The position numbers and the translations under genes were made by a program. From Neorhizobium galegae bv. orientalis str. HAMBI 540 (GTDB lineage Bacteria > Pseudomonadota > Alphaproteobacteria > Rhizobiales > Rhizobiaceae), in assembly GCF_000731315.1 (NCBI RefSeq), contig NZ_HG938353.1:1922001-1986000 (forward strand): a stretch of DNA of 64,000 bases, read 5' to 3'. How positions within the stretch are numbered: the stretch's first letter is position 1; each line of letters opens with the position of its first letter. Positions 43,547-52,726 of this stretch are shown piece by piece. Under the pieces are notes generated by a model that saw nothing but the letters and a program-made list of their open reading frames with translations, was not told the origin of the DNA and ran no database searches.

Positions 43547-44980
43547 TCAGGCAAATTCGCTAAGTCCGCTGCCCCACGGGCCATGATGCTTGTCGACGCC
43601 GTCGAGGCGTTCGAAGCCATGGGCCCCGAAGAAGTCGCGTTGCGCCTGGATGAGGTTCGCCGTGCCACGGCCGCGACGGTAGGCGTCGAAATAGGAGAGC
43701 GCCGAGGCGAGCGCCGGAACCGGCAGGCCGGAGAGAGCGGCGTAGGAAACGACGCGACGCAGCGGGGCGTCGGTATCCTTGACCATCTGCGCGAAGGCCG
43801 GCGTGACGATCAGGTTCGGCACATGCGGATCCTTGGTGAAGGCCGAGGTGATCTCGTCGAGGAAGGCCGAGCGGATGATGCAGCCGGCGCGCCAGATCTT
43901 GGCGATCGTCGGCATCGGCAGGTTCCAGTTATATTCGGCGGACGCTGCCGACATCACGGCGAAGCCCTGCGCATAGGCGGCGATCTTGGCGGCGAGCAGT
44001 GCGCTTTCGAGGTCGGCGATGAAGGCGGCCTTATCCTTCGGCGCTTCCGCGACCTTCGGGAGGCCAAAAATCTTTTCGGCAGCCAGGCGTTCCGTTCTCT
44101 GGGACGAGAGGACACGGCCGGCGACGGCAGCTTCGATGGCGGTCGCGGCAACGCCCATGTTCTGGGCTTCGATAACCGACCACTTGCCGGTGCCCTTCTG
44201 GCCGGCGGCATCGACGATGACGTCGACCATCGGCTTGCCGGTAATCGGATCGGCTGCTTTCAGGACCGTCTGGCTGATCTCGATCAGGTAGGAATTGAGG
44301 CGACCCTCGTTCCACTTGCCGAACACGTCGCCGATTTCGGAGGCGCTCATGCCGAGGCCGTCGCGCAGGATGCCGTAGATTTCGGCGATCATCTGCATAT
44401 CGGCATATTCGATGCCGTTATGGATGGTCTTGACGAAATGGCCAGCGCCGTTTTCACCGAGCCAGGCAACGCATGGCTCGTTGTTGAACTTGGCGGAGAT
44501 CGAGGTCAGCACCTTCTCGACGCGCTTCCAGCTGTCCTCGGTACCGCCGACCATGATCGACGGACCGTGGCGCGCACCTTCTTCACCGCCGGAAACGCCC
44601 ATGCCGATGAAGGTCAGGCCGCTGTCCTTCAGATTGTCGAAGCGGCGCATCGTGTCGCGGAAATTCGCATTGCCGGCATCGATCATGATGTCGCCGGCCG
44701 AAAGGTAAGGCTTCAGAAGCTCCATCTGCTGATCGACCGGATCGCCGGCCTTGATCATGATGATGATCGGCCGCGGCGGGCGGATGGAGGCGACGAATTC
44801 CTCGAGCGTCTCGCAGGGGACAAGCTGGCCCTGCAGCTCGCCGGCCTCGGCGTAGAACTTGCGGGTCGCTTCCGGAGATCGGTTGAAGACGGCGATCTTA
44901 TTGCCTTTTTCGGCAATGTTGAGCGAGAGGTTAGAGCCCATGACGCCGAGCCCGATAAGGCCGATTTCTGCCTGTTCCAC
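43547..44980 (-). CDS. gnd: 6-phosphogluconate dehydrogenase, decarboxylating
   Basis: 477 residues, the usual length. NADP-binding start IGLIGLGVMGSNLSLNIAEK with the NRS motif after beta-2, the substrate-binding SGGEEGARHGPS, catalytic Lys in GHFVKTIHNGIEYADMQMIA near residue 184, and a C-terminal helical domain ending near the KHHGPWGSG motif. It converts 6-phosphogluconate to ribulose-5-phosphate with NADPH and CO2, the oxidative pentose phosphate step. It stands alone with its own terminator. Confidence 0.95.
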   Translation of the reverse strand: MEQAEIGLIGLGVMGSNLSLNIAEKGNKIAVFNRSPEATRKFYAEAGELQGQLVPCETLEEFVASIRPPRPIIIMIKAGDPVDQQMELLKPYLSAGDIMIDAGNANFRDTMRRFDNLKDSGLTFIGMGVSGGEEGARHGPSIMVGGTEDSWKRVEKVLTSISAKFNNEPCVAWLGENGAGHFVKTIHNGIEYADMQMIAEIYGILRDGLGMSASEIGDVFGKWNEGRLNSYLIEISQTVLKAADPITGKPMVDVIVDAAGQKGTGKWSVIEAQNMGVAATAIEAAVAGRVLSSQRTERLAAEKIFGLPKVAEAPKDKAAFIADLESALLAAKIAAYAQGFAVMSAASAEYNWNLPMPTIAKIWRAGCIIRSAFLDEITSAFTKDPHVPNLIVTPAFAQMVKDTDAPLRRVVSYAALSGLPVPALASALSYFDAYRRGRGTANLIQAQRDFFGAHGFERLDGVDKHHGPWGSGLSEFA

Positions 44981-45164
44981 GGATGTGCCTCCATATTGAG
45001 ATTCGAGGGTGTTGTCGCATTCATATGGGGAAACGGCAAGGCGATGGCGACGCTAAACGATTAAATTTCCATGACACTCTGTCTTCGTCGCGGCGACCCA
45101 GCGACCTGTTTCTCCGCGGCGGACGGCGTCTTGCGGCTGCCAAATTCGGATGCCACAAGGAAGT

Positions 45165-45929
45165 ATGAATACGGCCAAAGATACGCCGATACTGGCTATG
45201 CGCGCCGGCACTTACCGAGAGCGGCCGACGAACGGGCCGCTTTCGAGGCTGTTTTTCCGTGTCTGGTCGCACCGCCTACCGCAGGAATTCGAGGGTCAGA
45301 TTGCCGTCGTGCCGGACGGCTGCTCGGACCTGATCTGGGTTGGCGGTCAATTGATGGTGATTGGCCCCGACCGCACAGCTGCCTTCCCTGCCCTCGCCCC
45401 CGGTGAAACCATCCTCGGCCTGCGCTTCAGGGCGGGTGCCGCCCTGCGCTGGCTCGACGTTCCGCTCCACGAGCTGGTTGGACGAGCCGTGCCGCTCCGC
45501 GAGCTCCGGGACGATGTCCAGACGGTGGAGGAGCGGCTTGCCGAAGCAAACTGCGCTATCGAAAGGCGGCTGCTGTTCGAGGCTTGGGCGGCGGGAGAGG
45601 CATCACTGGCCAACGAGCCCCAAAGCGCGATGAAAACGCTCTTCGATGAGCTCGGCAGCGGGGTGCTGCATGGCTCGTCGGCGACGGAGGCACTCGGCGA
45701 GCGCACGTTGCGCCGTCGGAGCCACGATCACTTCGGATATGGGCCGAAAACTCTCGAGCGCATCCTCCGTTTGCAGCGCCTTCTTCGCATGGTCCGCCAG
45801 CCGGCATCGGGAAATCTCGCCATTCTCGCGCTTGAGGCCGGTTACGCTGATCAGGCGCATATGACGCGCGACGTAAAGGAGCTGACGACCTTTACGCCCT
45901 GGGAAATTCGCAGACAGCTTTGCGCCTGA
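45165..45929 (+). CDS. AraC family transcriptional regulator
   Basis: 254 residues. The N-terminal part (YRERPTNGPLSRLFFRVWSH, VVPDGCSDLIWVGG) is the DUF6597-like sensor domain; the C-terminal AraC domain has FGYGPKTLERILRLQRLLRM and AILALEAGYADQAHMTRDVK. The ATG at 45165 has AAGGAAGT directly upstream; the ATG at 45150 includes this site in its coding part. The neighbouring SRPBCC and VOC genes on the same strand may be its targets. Confidence 0.87.
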   Translation: MNTAKDTPILAMRAGTYRERPTNGPLSRLFFRVWSHRLPQEFEGQIAVVPDGCSDLIWVGGQLMVIGPDRTAAFPALAPGETILGLRFRAGAALRWLDVPLHELVGRAVPLRELRDDVQTVEERLAEANCAIERRLLFEAWAAGEASLANEPQSAMKTLFDELGSGVLHGSSATEALGERTLRRRSHDHFGYGPKTLERILRLQRLLRMVRQPASGNLAILALEAGYADQAHMTRDVKELTTFTPWEIRRQLCA

Positions 45930-45996
45930 TTGTCCGTTTTGTTCAAGAACCGCCGCTTCTCTTCGGATAGACCGCGGGGAAACTGAGGAGGCTACC

Positions 45997-46404
45997 ATGA
46001 CCACCCTGCCCGCCCGCATCATCCATATCGGCATCGAAAAAACCTGGACGGAGGTCTACGCCTTCGCGAGCCGTCCGGAAAACATGCCGCTCTGGGCATC
46101 CGGCCTTGCCGCCGGGTTGACCCGCGACGGCGACGACTGGATCGGCGACGGCGGACCGGTCGGCCTGGTGCGCGTGCGGTTCTCACCCGACAATCCATTC
46201 GGCATCCTCGACCACACCGTGACGATGGAAAACGGCCTTGTCGTCGAAAACCCGCTGCGCGTCGTGCCGAACGGCGATGGCGCGGAAGTCATGTTCACGC
46301 TGTTCCAGCGCCCGGACCTTGACGACGCGGCTTTCGAGGCAGATGCCGCCCATGTGCGGAAGGATCTCAGAGCGCTGAAAAAACTGCTGGAAGAAACCAA
46401 ATAA
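45997..46404 (+). CDS. SRPBCC family protein (polyketide cyclase/dehydrase-like)
   Basis: 135 residues with the START-like pattern: ARIIHIGIEKTWTEVYAFAS, RPENMPLWASGLA, then RFSPDNPFGILDHTV and a C-terminal helix with HVRKDLRALKKLLEE. The domain holds a hydrophobic cavity; no catalytic role can be read. GAGGAGG-like site (TGAGGAGGC) precedes the ATG. It is followed by the VOC gene after nine bases. Confidence 0.8.
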   Translation: MTTLPARIIHIGIEKTWTEVYAFASRPENMPLWASGLAAGLTRDGDDWIGDGGPVGLVRVRFSPDNPFGILDHTVTMENGLVVENPLRVVPNGDGAEVMFTLFQRPDLDDAAFEADAAHVRKDLRALKKLLEETK

Positions 46405-46413
46405 GAGAGTCCA

Positions 46414-46770
46414 ATGGAAACCAAGGGAGCGGATCGCAAGATCGACTATATCGAGTTCGCCGTGAAGGATGTCGAAGCCGCCAAGGCCTTCTATGGCTCG
46501 GCCTTCGGCTGGACGTTCACGGATTATGGACCGGATTACTGTGAATTCCAGGACGGAAGGCTGACGGGCGGTTTTGCGAAGTCGATGAACGTAACAGCCA
46601 AAGGCGGCCCACTCGTCATTCTCTTCGCGGAAAACCTGGAAAATGCCCTTGAGCGGGTCGGAAAAGCCGGCGGCCGGATCGTCAAGCCGATCTTCTCGTT
46701 CCCGGGCGGACGGCGATTCCATTTCGCTGATCCAGAAGGCTACGAGTTGGCCATCTGGTCGGACAAGTAA
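46414..46770 (+). CDS. VOC (glyoxalase/bleomycin-resistance) family protein
   Basis: 118 residues. One VOC domain: KIDYIEFAVKDVEAAKAFYG, AFGWTFTDYG, and the C-terminal FHFADPEGYELAIWS. The acidic residue of the last strand (YELAIW) is kept, while the first-strand histidine is Glu, so metal binding differs from glyoxalase I. Likely co-transcribed with the SRPBCC gene. Substrate unknown. Confidence 0.83.
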   Translation: METKGADRKIDYIEFAVKDVEAAKAFYGSAFGWTFTDYGPDYCEFQDGRLTGGFAKSMNVTAKGGPLVILFAENLENALERVGKAGGRIVKPIFSFPGGRRFHFADPEGYELAIWSDK

Positions 46771-46773
46771 AGG

Positions 46774-47487
46774 TCAGGCAGCGGGGCGCCGGCGGCGGTC
46801 GGCGGTTTCCTGCATCACCAGGAGCGCGCCGATCAGCTGTGACGAGCCCGAAACACAGGGCGACATGCGGCAGCGAATCACCACCGTCTGCCCGTCGATC
46901 TGATCCGCATAGGTCAGCGATATGCTCTCGCCCGCAAAGCAACGGTCGAGGCCCGGCTTGAACTCGTTCTTGAAACGGTGGAGGCCGACGAACTCCGCGA
47001 AATGCCGGCCGATCAGCGCGTCGCGATCGAGATCAAGCCGGCGTGCGTTGGTCTCGTTGGAGTAGAATATCCGATAGCCCGGCGCGACCACCACGATACG
47101 GTCGGAAATCCGGTTGAGCAGGGCATCGTCGAGAAAACCGTCTGCCGTCGCATCGGCGATCACACCGTGCTCGAACGATTCCGGCTCCGGACGACGATTG
47201 GCCGACAGACCGGTCTCCGGAACGACGTAGCGTTCCACAAGCATCTGCAGCAAATGTCCGTTGCGGCGGACGCAGCCGCGGTCATCGGCCTCCTCGTTGA
47301 GGAGGTCGAGCGCGAAGCGAAATTGCGCCTGGATGCTGGCTGGATCCTTGCTCTGGCTCGAAAAGACCGCGAGCAGAAGCGGATCAAGTTCACGATCGAG
47401 CGAAGCGGTTGCGCTATCGTCATTGCGTTCGACGGCCTGCCGTAGATCGGCATATTTTGACCAGAACAGATCGATCAACGCTTCCAA
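46774..47487 (-). CDS. PAS domain protein of unknown output
   Basis: 237 residues. An N-terminal helical part (LIDLFWSKYADLRQAVERND and on to about 110) precedes one PAS domain (RISDRIVVVAPGYRIFYSNE, IGRHFAEFVGLHRFKNEFKP, to about 225). There is no kinase, cyclase or DNA-binding domain. It may sense a ligand and act through a partner. The convergent VOC gene ends three bases away. Confidence 0.75.
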   Translation of the reverse strand: MEALIDLFWSKYADLRQAVERNDDSATASLDRELDPLLLAVFSSQSKDPASIQAQFRFALDLLNEEADDRGCVRRNGHLLQMLVERYVVPETGLSANRRPEPESFEHGVIADATADGFLDDALLNRISDRIVVVAPGYRIFYSNETNARRLDLDRDALIGRHFAEFVGLHRFKNEFKPGLDRCFAGESISLTYADQIDGQTVVIRCRMSPCVSGSSQLIGALLVMQETADRRRRPAA

Positions 47488-47657
47488 AATGCCCTCCCCC
47501 TCGTGCCGGAGATTATCGCCGATCGTTCCTCAGGATCGGCGCCTCCAATATCCAATGCGATTCAGATTAATTTATTCCTCAAAAGCAGACCCGATTTATA
47601 GCCGGTCACATAAAGTAAAAATTGCAGTAATGCGGCCCGGAGAAACACAAAACCTGA

Positions 47658-48587
47658 CTACAGATAGCGCTTGATATGCCACCGGTCGTGGTACCAGAGC
47701 CACTGTTCGGGATATTCGCGAACCCAGGTTTCCACCTTGTCGTTGAGCAACTGACCGGTGGCCTGGAGATCGAGTTTGCCGTTCGCGTCCCGCGGCAGTT
47801 CGATCTTCGGTTCGATCTCAAGCCGGAAGCGATTGCCCGGCAGCCGGATGCAGCGGGCCGGATAAACTTCCGCATCGAATTGCCGAACCAGCTTTGCAAG
47901 CAATGGGCTCGTCTGGACGGGCTGCCCGAAAAAGCTGGTCTTGAGGCCCTTGCGGAATTTCTGATCCACCAGAACGCCGACACCGCCGCCCGTTTCGAGC
48001 TTGCGCGCCAGAGCAAACGAAGAGCCGGCATGCGATGGCACCAGCTGTCCCATGCGGGCACTGCGGAAGGCGAAGACCTTGTCGGCGATATAAGGATTGT
48101 TCGGCGGCCGGAACAGCACCGTCACTTCGAGGCCGAAGGCATTGCCGGCGACCGGCAGCAGTTCGAAATTACCCGTGTGGGCCGTGAAGACGATGAACGG
48201 CCGCGGATTATCGCGAAGATCGACGAAGATCGGCACGCCGGAGACTTCCACTCTCCCCGGCTTGTCCTGTTCGGGATCGAAATCGAACAGCCGGTCGAGG
48301 AACACGTATTCGGCGGCGAGCCTGCCCATATGGCCCCAGCTCGCTATGGCGATCTCCTCAAGCTCCTCGTCGGTCTTTTCCGGATAGGCGTTGCGCAGGT
48401 TGACGAGCATCAGCTTGTGGCGGCCAAGCTTCGGCCCGATGCGCCGCGCCATCCGGTCGGCGAACCGGATGCCCGGATCCGCGGGAAAGATCTTCAGGAA
48501 ATTCAGGAGCCCGAACGCGCTCTGCGCCACCAGCCATTGCTGGAAGTGGAGTAACGCCAGAGCGATCCGGGTAAGGAACATCTTCAC
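47658..48587 (-). CDS. lpxXL: Lipid A very-long-chain (C28) acyltransferase
   Basis: 309 residues of the LpxL/HtrB family. The H-x4-E catalytic motif is HTGNFE at 137-142, followed by RPPNNPYIADKVF, GVLVDQKFRKG and the C-terminal YPEQWLWYHDRWHIKRY. In Rhizobium LpxXL transfers 27-hydroxyoctacosanoate from AcpXL to lipid A. I use the GTG at 48587, giving MKMFLTRI, which matches the known N-terminus style and has GAGG upstream; an ATG lies at 48581. It is the last gene of the acpXL operon, ten bases after the dehydrogenase. Confidence 0.92.
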   Translation of the reverse strand: MKMFLTRIALALLHFQQWLVAQSAFGLLNFLKIFPADPGIRFADRMARRIGPKLGRHKLMLVNLRNAYPEKTDEELEEIAIASWGHMGRLAAEYVFLDRLFDFDPEQDKPGRVEVSGVPIFVDLRDNPRPFIVFTAHTGNFELLPVAGNAFGLEVTVLFRPPNNPYIADKVFAFRSARMGQLVPSHAGSSFALARKLETGGGVGVLVDQKFRKGLKTSFFGQPVQTSPLLAKLVRQFDAEVYPARCIRLPGNRFRLEIEPKIELPRDANGKLDLQATGQLLNDKVETWVREYPEQWLWYHDRWHIKRYL

Positions 48588-48597
48588 GGGGGACGCC

Positions 48598-49626
48598 TCA
48601 GTCCATCCGGAGCACGATCTTGCCGAACACCTGGCGGGTTTCCATCCGCTCCAGCGCCTTGTCGATCTCGGCGAAGGTGACTTCCGTGTCAATCACCGGA
48701 TGAACGATGCCTTGAGCCATCTTCTGCATGGCATTGGCCATGTTCTCCATGCGGCAGCCGAACGAGCCGAACAGCTTCAGCTGCTGCTGGAAGAGCATCA
48801 TCAGGTTCATGTCGGTCGAGACGCCGGACGTGGAGCCGCAGGTGACGAGGCGGCCGCCGCGCTTCATGCACAGCATCGAGCCGGCCCAGGTATCCTTGCC
48901 GACATGTTCGAAGACTACGTCGACGCCCTTCTTCTTGGTGAGCTTGCGCACGACGCCCTCGAAACGATCAACGCGGTAGTTGATGACGTGATCTGCGCCG
49001 AGCGCTTTGGCTCGTTCGATCTTATCGTCCGAGCCGACCGTGGTGATCACCGTGCAACCGATCTTTTTCGCGAGCTGGATCGCCGCCGAGCCGATGCCCG
49101 AGCCGCCGGCATGGACCAGGATGGTTTCGCCCGGCTGCAGCTTGGCATTGTCGAACAACATGTGCTCGACAGTCCCGAAGGTGACCGGCGCCAGTGCTGC
49201 GGCAACCGCATCGACGCCCGGAGGCGCCGGCACCAGCAGGCGGGCCGGAAGGTTGGCCTTTTCCTGCGCAAAACCGTCAAGATGGAAACCGTGCACGCCG
49301 GAAACGTGTTCGCAGAGGTTGTCGCGCTTCTCGCGGCAGGGCTTACACAGGCCGCAGGTGCGCGCGCCGTAGATCGACACGAGCTGGCCCGGAAGGACGT
49401 TCGAAACGCCCGGCCCGATCGCCTCGACGACGCCGGAGGCTTCCGCTCCGATCGTCAGCGGCATCTTGCGCTTGGCGAACGCCATGCCGCGCCAGCCCCA
49501 GACGTCGATATGGTTGAGCGCGACGGCTTTGACCCGCAGCGTCACCTCGCCCGGCCCGGGGGCTTCCGGCTCGGGAATGTCCACCGCTTCGAGCTTCCGG
49601 TCATCGATCAGTTGCAGAGCGCGCAT
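48598..49626 (-). CDS. adh2XL: Zinc-binding dehydrogenase of the VLCFA cluster
   Basis: 342 residues, MDR superfamily. It has the structural zinc cysteines (CGLCKPCREKRDNLC), the Rossmann motif HAGGSGIGSAAIQLAKKIGC and SMLCMKRGGRLVTCGSTSG. The usual catalytic-zinc Cys is replaced by the LNHIDVW motif, as in this dehydrogenase subgroup. It could act as an enoyl reductase or as an enzyme of omega-1 hydroxyl handling for the C28 chain; its exact step is not settled in what I know. Position within the cluster is the evidence for its pathway. Confidence 0.85.
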   Translation of the reverse strand: MRALQLIDDRKLEAVDIPEPEAPGPGEVTLRVKAVALNHIDVWGWRGMAFAKRKMPLTIGAEASGVVEAIGPGVSNVLPGQLVSIYGARTCGLCKPCREKRDNLCEHVSGVHGFHLDGFAQEKANLPARLLVPAPPGVDAVAAALAPVTFGTVEHMLFDNAKLQPGETILVHAGGSGIGSAAIQLAKKIGCTVITTVGSDDKIERAKALGADHVINYRVDRFEGVVRKLTKKKGVDVVFEHVGKDTWAGSMLCMKRGGRLVTCGSTSGVSTDMNLMMLFQQQLKLFGSFGCRMENMANAMQKMAQGIVHPVIDTEVTFAEIDKALERMETRQVFGKIVLRMD

Positions 49627-49685
49627 AATAGGTCTTCCTTCGCCCGGAGGCGTCCCAATTCGTCAAACGTGATTGGCGACGGTCT

Positions 49686-50972
49686 CTAAGCTGGTTCCAG
49701 CGTCATGACAAGGCTGGCGTTCTGTCCGCCGAAGCCGAACGAGTTGGAAAGCACCGCCTTCGGCTGCCCATCCCGCTTCTTGTTCGGCACCACATCGAGC
49801 ACGATCGTCGGATCGGGGTTGGTGTAGTTGATGGTCGGCGGCAGCGTACCGGTCAGCATCGTCTGGATGGAGAAGACGGCTTCGACAGCGCCGGCCGCAG
49901 TCAGCGTATGGCCAATCATCGACTTGTTGGAGGAAACCGGAATTTCCTTCAACCGATCGCCGAAGACGGCGAGCATCGCGCCATACTCCATCTTGTCGTT
50001 TTCCGGCGTCGAGGTGCCATGGGCGTTGATATAGCCGATGCCGCTTTCGTCCATGCCGGCATCAGCAAGCGCTGCGCGGATCGTCGCAATCGCCGGGCCG
50101 CCGTCAGGCGAGGAACGGGTGCGGTGGAAATGGTCGGCCTTTTCGCCGCAGCCCTTCACGATGCCGAGCACCTTCGCACCGCGGGCGATTGCCGATTCGA
50201 GCGATTCGAGCACCAGCGTCGCCGCACCTTCGGCGATGACGAAACCGTCGCGATCCTTGCTGAACGGCTTTGACGCCTTTTCCGGCGGATCGTTCTGGGT
50301 GGACAAAGCAGACAGAAGCGAGAAGCGGATGAGTGCTTCGGCGCTGACCGAACCGTCGGTCGCCACCACCAGCGAGCGCTCGGTGCGGCCCTGACGGATC
50401 GCTTCGACGCCGAGCTGGATGGCGGTGACACCAGAGGCGCAGGCCGTCGAGAGGGTCACGGGCAGTCCGCGGGTGCCGAACTTGTCGGCAAGGCGTTCGG
50501 AGATCGAGCCGAACTGCACGGCTTCGAGGAAGACCGGGTCCGGACGTTCGCGCATGGCGGCGAGGAAACGGTCATAGGCGTCACCTTCGACCTTCGACGG
50601 CGGAGCGCGGTCGGCAAGCGCGAAACGATCGCTCCATTCCGGCTCGACCGGCGGTGCTGCAAGAAAGAGCGGCCCGTCGAAATCACCTGAAAGACCCGAC
50701 TGCGCAAGCGCTTCGACCGTCGTCTCGCGGGCAAAGGCGAAGGAACGTTCGACAGAGTTTTCAGCCGGAACGGCGATGAAATCCACCGTGCCAGCGATGC
50801 GGGTGGAAAGGCCCTCGGTCGGGAAGCGGGTCACCTTGTGGATGCCGGAGGTGCCGGAGGTCAGCGCCGCCCAGTTGTCGGCAAGGCCCTGGCCGAGCGA
50901 GGTGATGACGCCCATGCCGGTGATCGCGATGATCGGGCGGCCGAGATGATCCTTGAAGCGGTTGTCGCTCAT
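49686..50972 (-). CDS. fabF1XL: Beta-ketoacyl-ACP synthase II homologue (active copy) for VLCFA
   Basis: 428 residues with a full condensing-enzyme triad: Cys178 in STACASGVTAI, His318 in NAHGTSTPEND and His354 in KSMIGHTLTAAGAVEA, plus Lys350. It elongates acyl chains on AcpXL for the C28 acid. GGAG is five bases before the ATG at 50972; another ATG is at 50975. The gene follows fabF2XL after ten bases. Confidence 0.92.
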   Translation of the reverse strand: MSDNRFKDHLGRPIIAITGMGVITSLGQGLADNWAALTSGTSGIHKVTRFPTEGLSTRIAGTVDFIAVPAENSVERSFAFARETTVEALAQSGLSGDFDGPLFLAAPPVEPEWSDRFALADRAPPSKVEGDAYDRFLAAMRERPDPVFLEAVQFGSISERLADKFGTRGLPVTLSTACASGVTAIQLGVEAIRQGRTERSLVVATDGSVSAEALIRFSLLSALSTQNDPPEKASKPFSKDRDGFVIAEGAATLVLESLESAIARGAKVLGIVKGCGEKADHFHRTRSSPDGGPAIATIRAALADAGMDESGIGYINAHGTSTPENDKMEYGAMLAVFGDRLKEIPVSSNKSMIGHTLTAAGAVEAVFSIQTMLTGTLPPTINYTNPDPTIVLDVVPNKKRDGQPKAVLSNSFGFGGQNASLVMTLEPA

Positions 50973-50982
50973 CATAGCTCCT

Positions 50983-52182
50983 TTACGCGGCCGAGAGGAC
51001 TGCAAGGCCCTCGCCGCGCGTATAACCGACCGTCGTCACCACTGCGTGTTTCGCAGGCGCCGTCATCGGCTTTTCGTTCTGGGCATCGAATGTGGGAACT
51101 TTTGCCGCGCCATCCAAGGTCAATGCCGCAAGCGCCAGACCCAAGGGGAACTGCGCTTCCATGCCGTGGCCGGTGACGCCGCCAAATCCGCGGATCGCAG
51201 CGCCGGGGAATTCGGTCTCCAGCAGCGCCTTCTCCCGCGTCGCGAGATCGACGACGCCGCTCACGCCCGAAAACACGATCGTATCGGCCTTGGAAATGCC
51301 CGACGCATGGCCGGCGAGACGGGCGAGGCGCTTTTCGAGGCGCCCCTCGTCACGATTGCCACGATCGCCCTCGATCGCATCGATGACAGCGTAGATATGG
51401 GCGCCGCGCGCTTGTGCATGGGCGCGCGATTCGAGCACCAGGAAGGCCCCGACCGTGCCCATGATCATGCCGCCGCCATTGTCGGCCGAGCGCGACCAGA
51501 GCGGATGCCAGCCACCCGTCGCATGCGCACGAATACCCTCGACAAGAAGGATGATGTCGGCGCGTTCGGCGACGAAGGCGCCGCCGACCAGGCTGTGGGT
51601 GGATTGGCCCGCCTTGATACGGTGGAAGGCGGTCTCGACGGCGGAAATGCCGGCAGCCTCTTCGCCCATGAAGGTGCGCGACGAACCGGTGACCTTGTGG
51701 ACGATCGAGATATTGCCGGCGACCAGGTTGGAAAGCTGCGCCAGAAACAGCGTCGGGCGAAGCTCGGTCGTCAGCTTCTCGTTGAGCAGCATTTCGCGGT
51801 CGTTGCGCTTCAGCGCTTCGTCGACGATCAGCGAATCGACCTTGATGTCGCGCTCGCCGCCGCCGGCGGCCACGATCATGTCCATGGAAGCGCAGGCTTC
51901 CGCATCCGTCTTCAGGCCAGCGTCGTCGAGCGCAAGGCCTGCAGAAAACACGCCGAGCCGCTGCCAGTTCTCCATCTGGCGCTGGTCGCCACGCTTGGCG
52001 ATCTGCGCAGACCAGTCGATCTCGGGCATCGGATGCACCGGATACGGCGCGAAACGATCGGTCTCGACTTTCGGGGCGCCCGCTTCCGGCGACGACAGGA
52101 GCGCGATATGCGGCTCCTTGCCCACGCCCTGGCTGGTGACGATCCCGATACCAGTGATCACGACATCATTGTCAGACTTCAT
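50983..52182 (-). CDS. fabF2XL: Beta-ketoacyl-ACP synthase-like protein lacking catalytic Cys
   Basis: 399 residues with the overall condensing-enzyme fold (DVVITGIGIVTSQGVG, LAQLSNLVAGNISIVHKVTG, GFGGVTGHGMEAQ). Where active enzymes have TACASG, this protein reads GEEAAG (173-178), so the nucleophile is Glu175. The first catalytic His (HGTxTxxND) is missing too: the region near 305 reads FSGVSGVVDLA. The second His (His339, in TGHG) remains. It cannot do standard condensation by itself. A chain-length-factor-like partner of FabF1XL is the simplest reading. Confidence 0.9.
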   Translation of the reverse strand: MKSDNDVVITGIGIVTSQGVGKEPHIALLSSPEAGAPKVETDRFAPYPVHPMPEIDWSAQIAKRGDQRQMENWQRLGVFSAGLALDDAGLKTDAEACASMDMIVAAGGGERDIKVDSLIVDEALKRNDREMLLNEKLTTELRPTLFLAQLSNLVAGNISIVHKVTGSSRTFMGEEAAGISAVETAFHRIKAGQSTHSLVGGAFVAERADIILLVEGIRAHATGGWHPLWSRSADNGGGMIMGTVGAFLVLESRAHAQARGAHIYAVIDAIEGDRGNRDEGRLEKRLARLAGHASGISKADTIVFSGVSGVVDLATREKALLETEFPGAAIRGFGGVTGHGMEAQFPLGLALAALTLDGAAKVPTFDAQNEKPMTAPAKHAVVTTVGYTRGEGLAVLSAA

Positions 52183-52221
52183 AATGTCCTCTTTGACCCA
52201 CCGGACTGAACGGGCGGGTTT

Positions 52222-52695
52222 TTATGCGCTTGCGGCAATCGCATCCATCAGGCCGACCTCTTCCGCACGCTTGCGGATGACCGGCGCCAGCGGGATTTCG
52301 CTGAACGGCATGGTGCGCAGTTTGAGCTGTGCGTCGCAGACCTTCTTGCCGTTACACGTGATCTTTGCCTTGGTCACCGCGTAACCGGATCCCTCATGCT
52401 CCAGAAACGCCTCGATGTCGAGAACCGCGTCGGGCTCCACAAAGGCGCGCATCTTGGCGCCGTCGACCGACATCAGGAACGGCATCGCGGCGAAATCGGT
52501 GGCGGCAAGCACCAGGAAACCGGAGGCCTGCGCCATGGTCTCGATCAGGAGCACGCCCGGCACCAGCGGCATTCCGGGAAAATGGCCTTCGAAGACAGGG
52601 CTTTTGGAAGGCACGACAGACCGCGCCTTCAACACTTTGGCCCCAAGATCGACCGCTTCGACGCGGTCGATCATCTGGAAATATTCGAGCAGCAT
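52222..52695 (-). CDS. fabZXL: (3R)-hydroxyacyl-ACP dehydratase of the VLCFA cluster
   Basis: 157 residues, FabZ hot-dog fold. The catalytic pair is present: His38 in FEGHFPGMPLVPGVL and Glu52 in LIETMAQASGF. It removes water from hydroxyacyl-AcpXL during C28 synthesis. It is a little longer at the C-terminus than housekeeping FabZ. It lies 31 bases after acpXL and 39 before fabF2XL. Confidence 0.92.
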   Translation of the reverse strand: MLLEYFQMIDRVEAVDLGAKVLKARSVVPSKSPVFEGHFPGMPLVPGVLLIETMAQASGFLVLAATDFAAMPFLMSVDGAKMRAFVEPDAVLDIEAFLEHEGSGYAVTKAKITCNGKKVCDAQLKLRTMPFSEIPLAPVIRKRAEEVGLMDAIAASA

Positions 52696-52726
52696 GAGTT
52701 TGCCGGCCCGGGATGATCGGTGACGA

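Noticed and set aside
43583-45064. 493-codon plus-strand open frame opposite gnd
   Set aside because: gnd on the other strand is certain from its motifs; this frame is its shadow.
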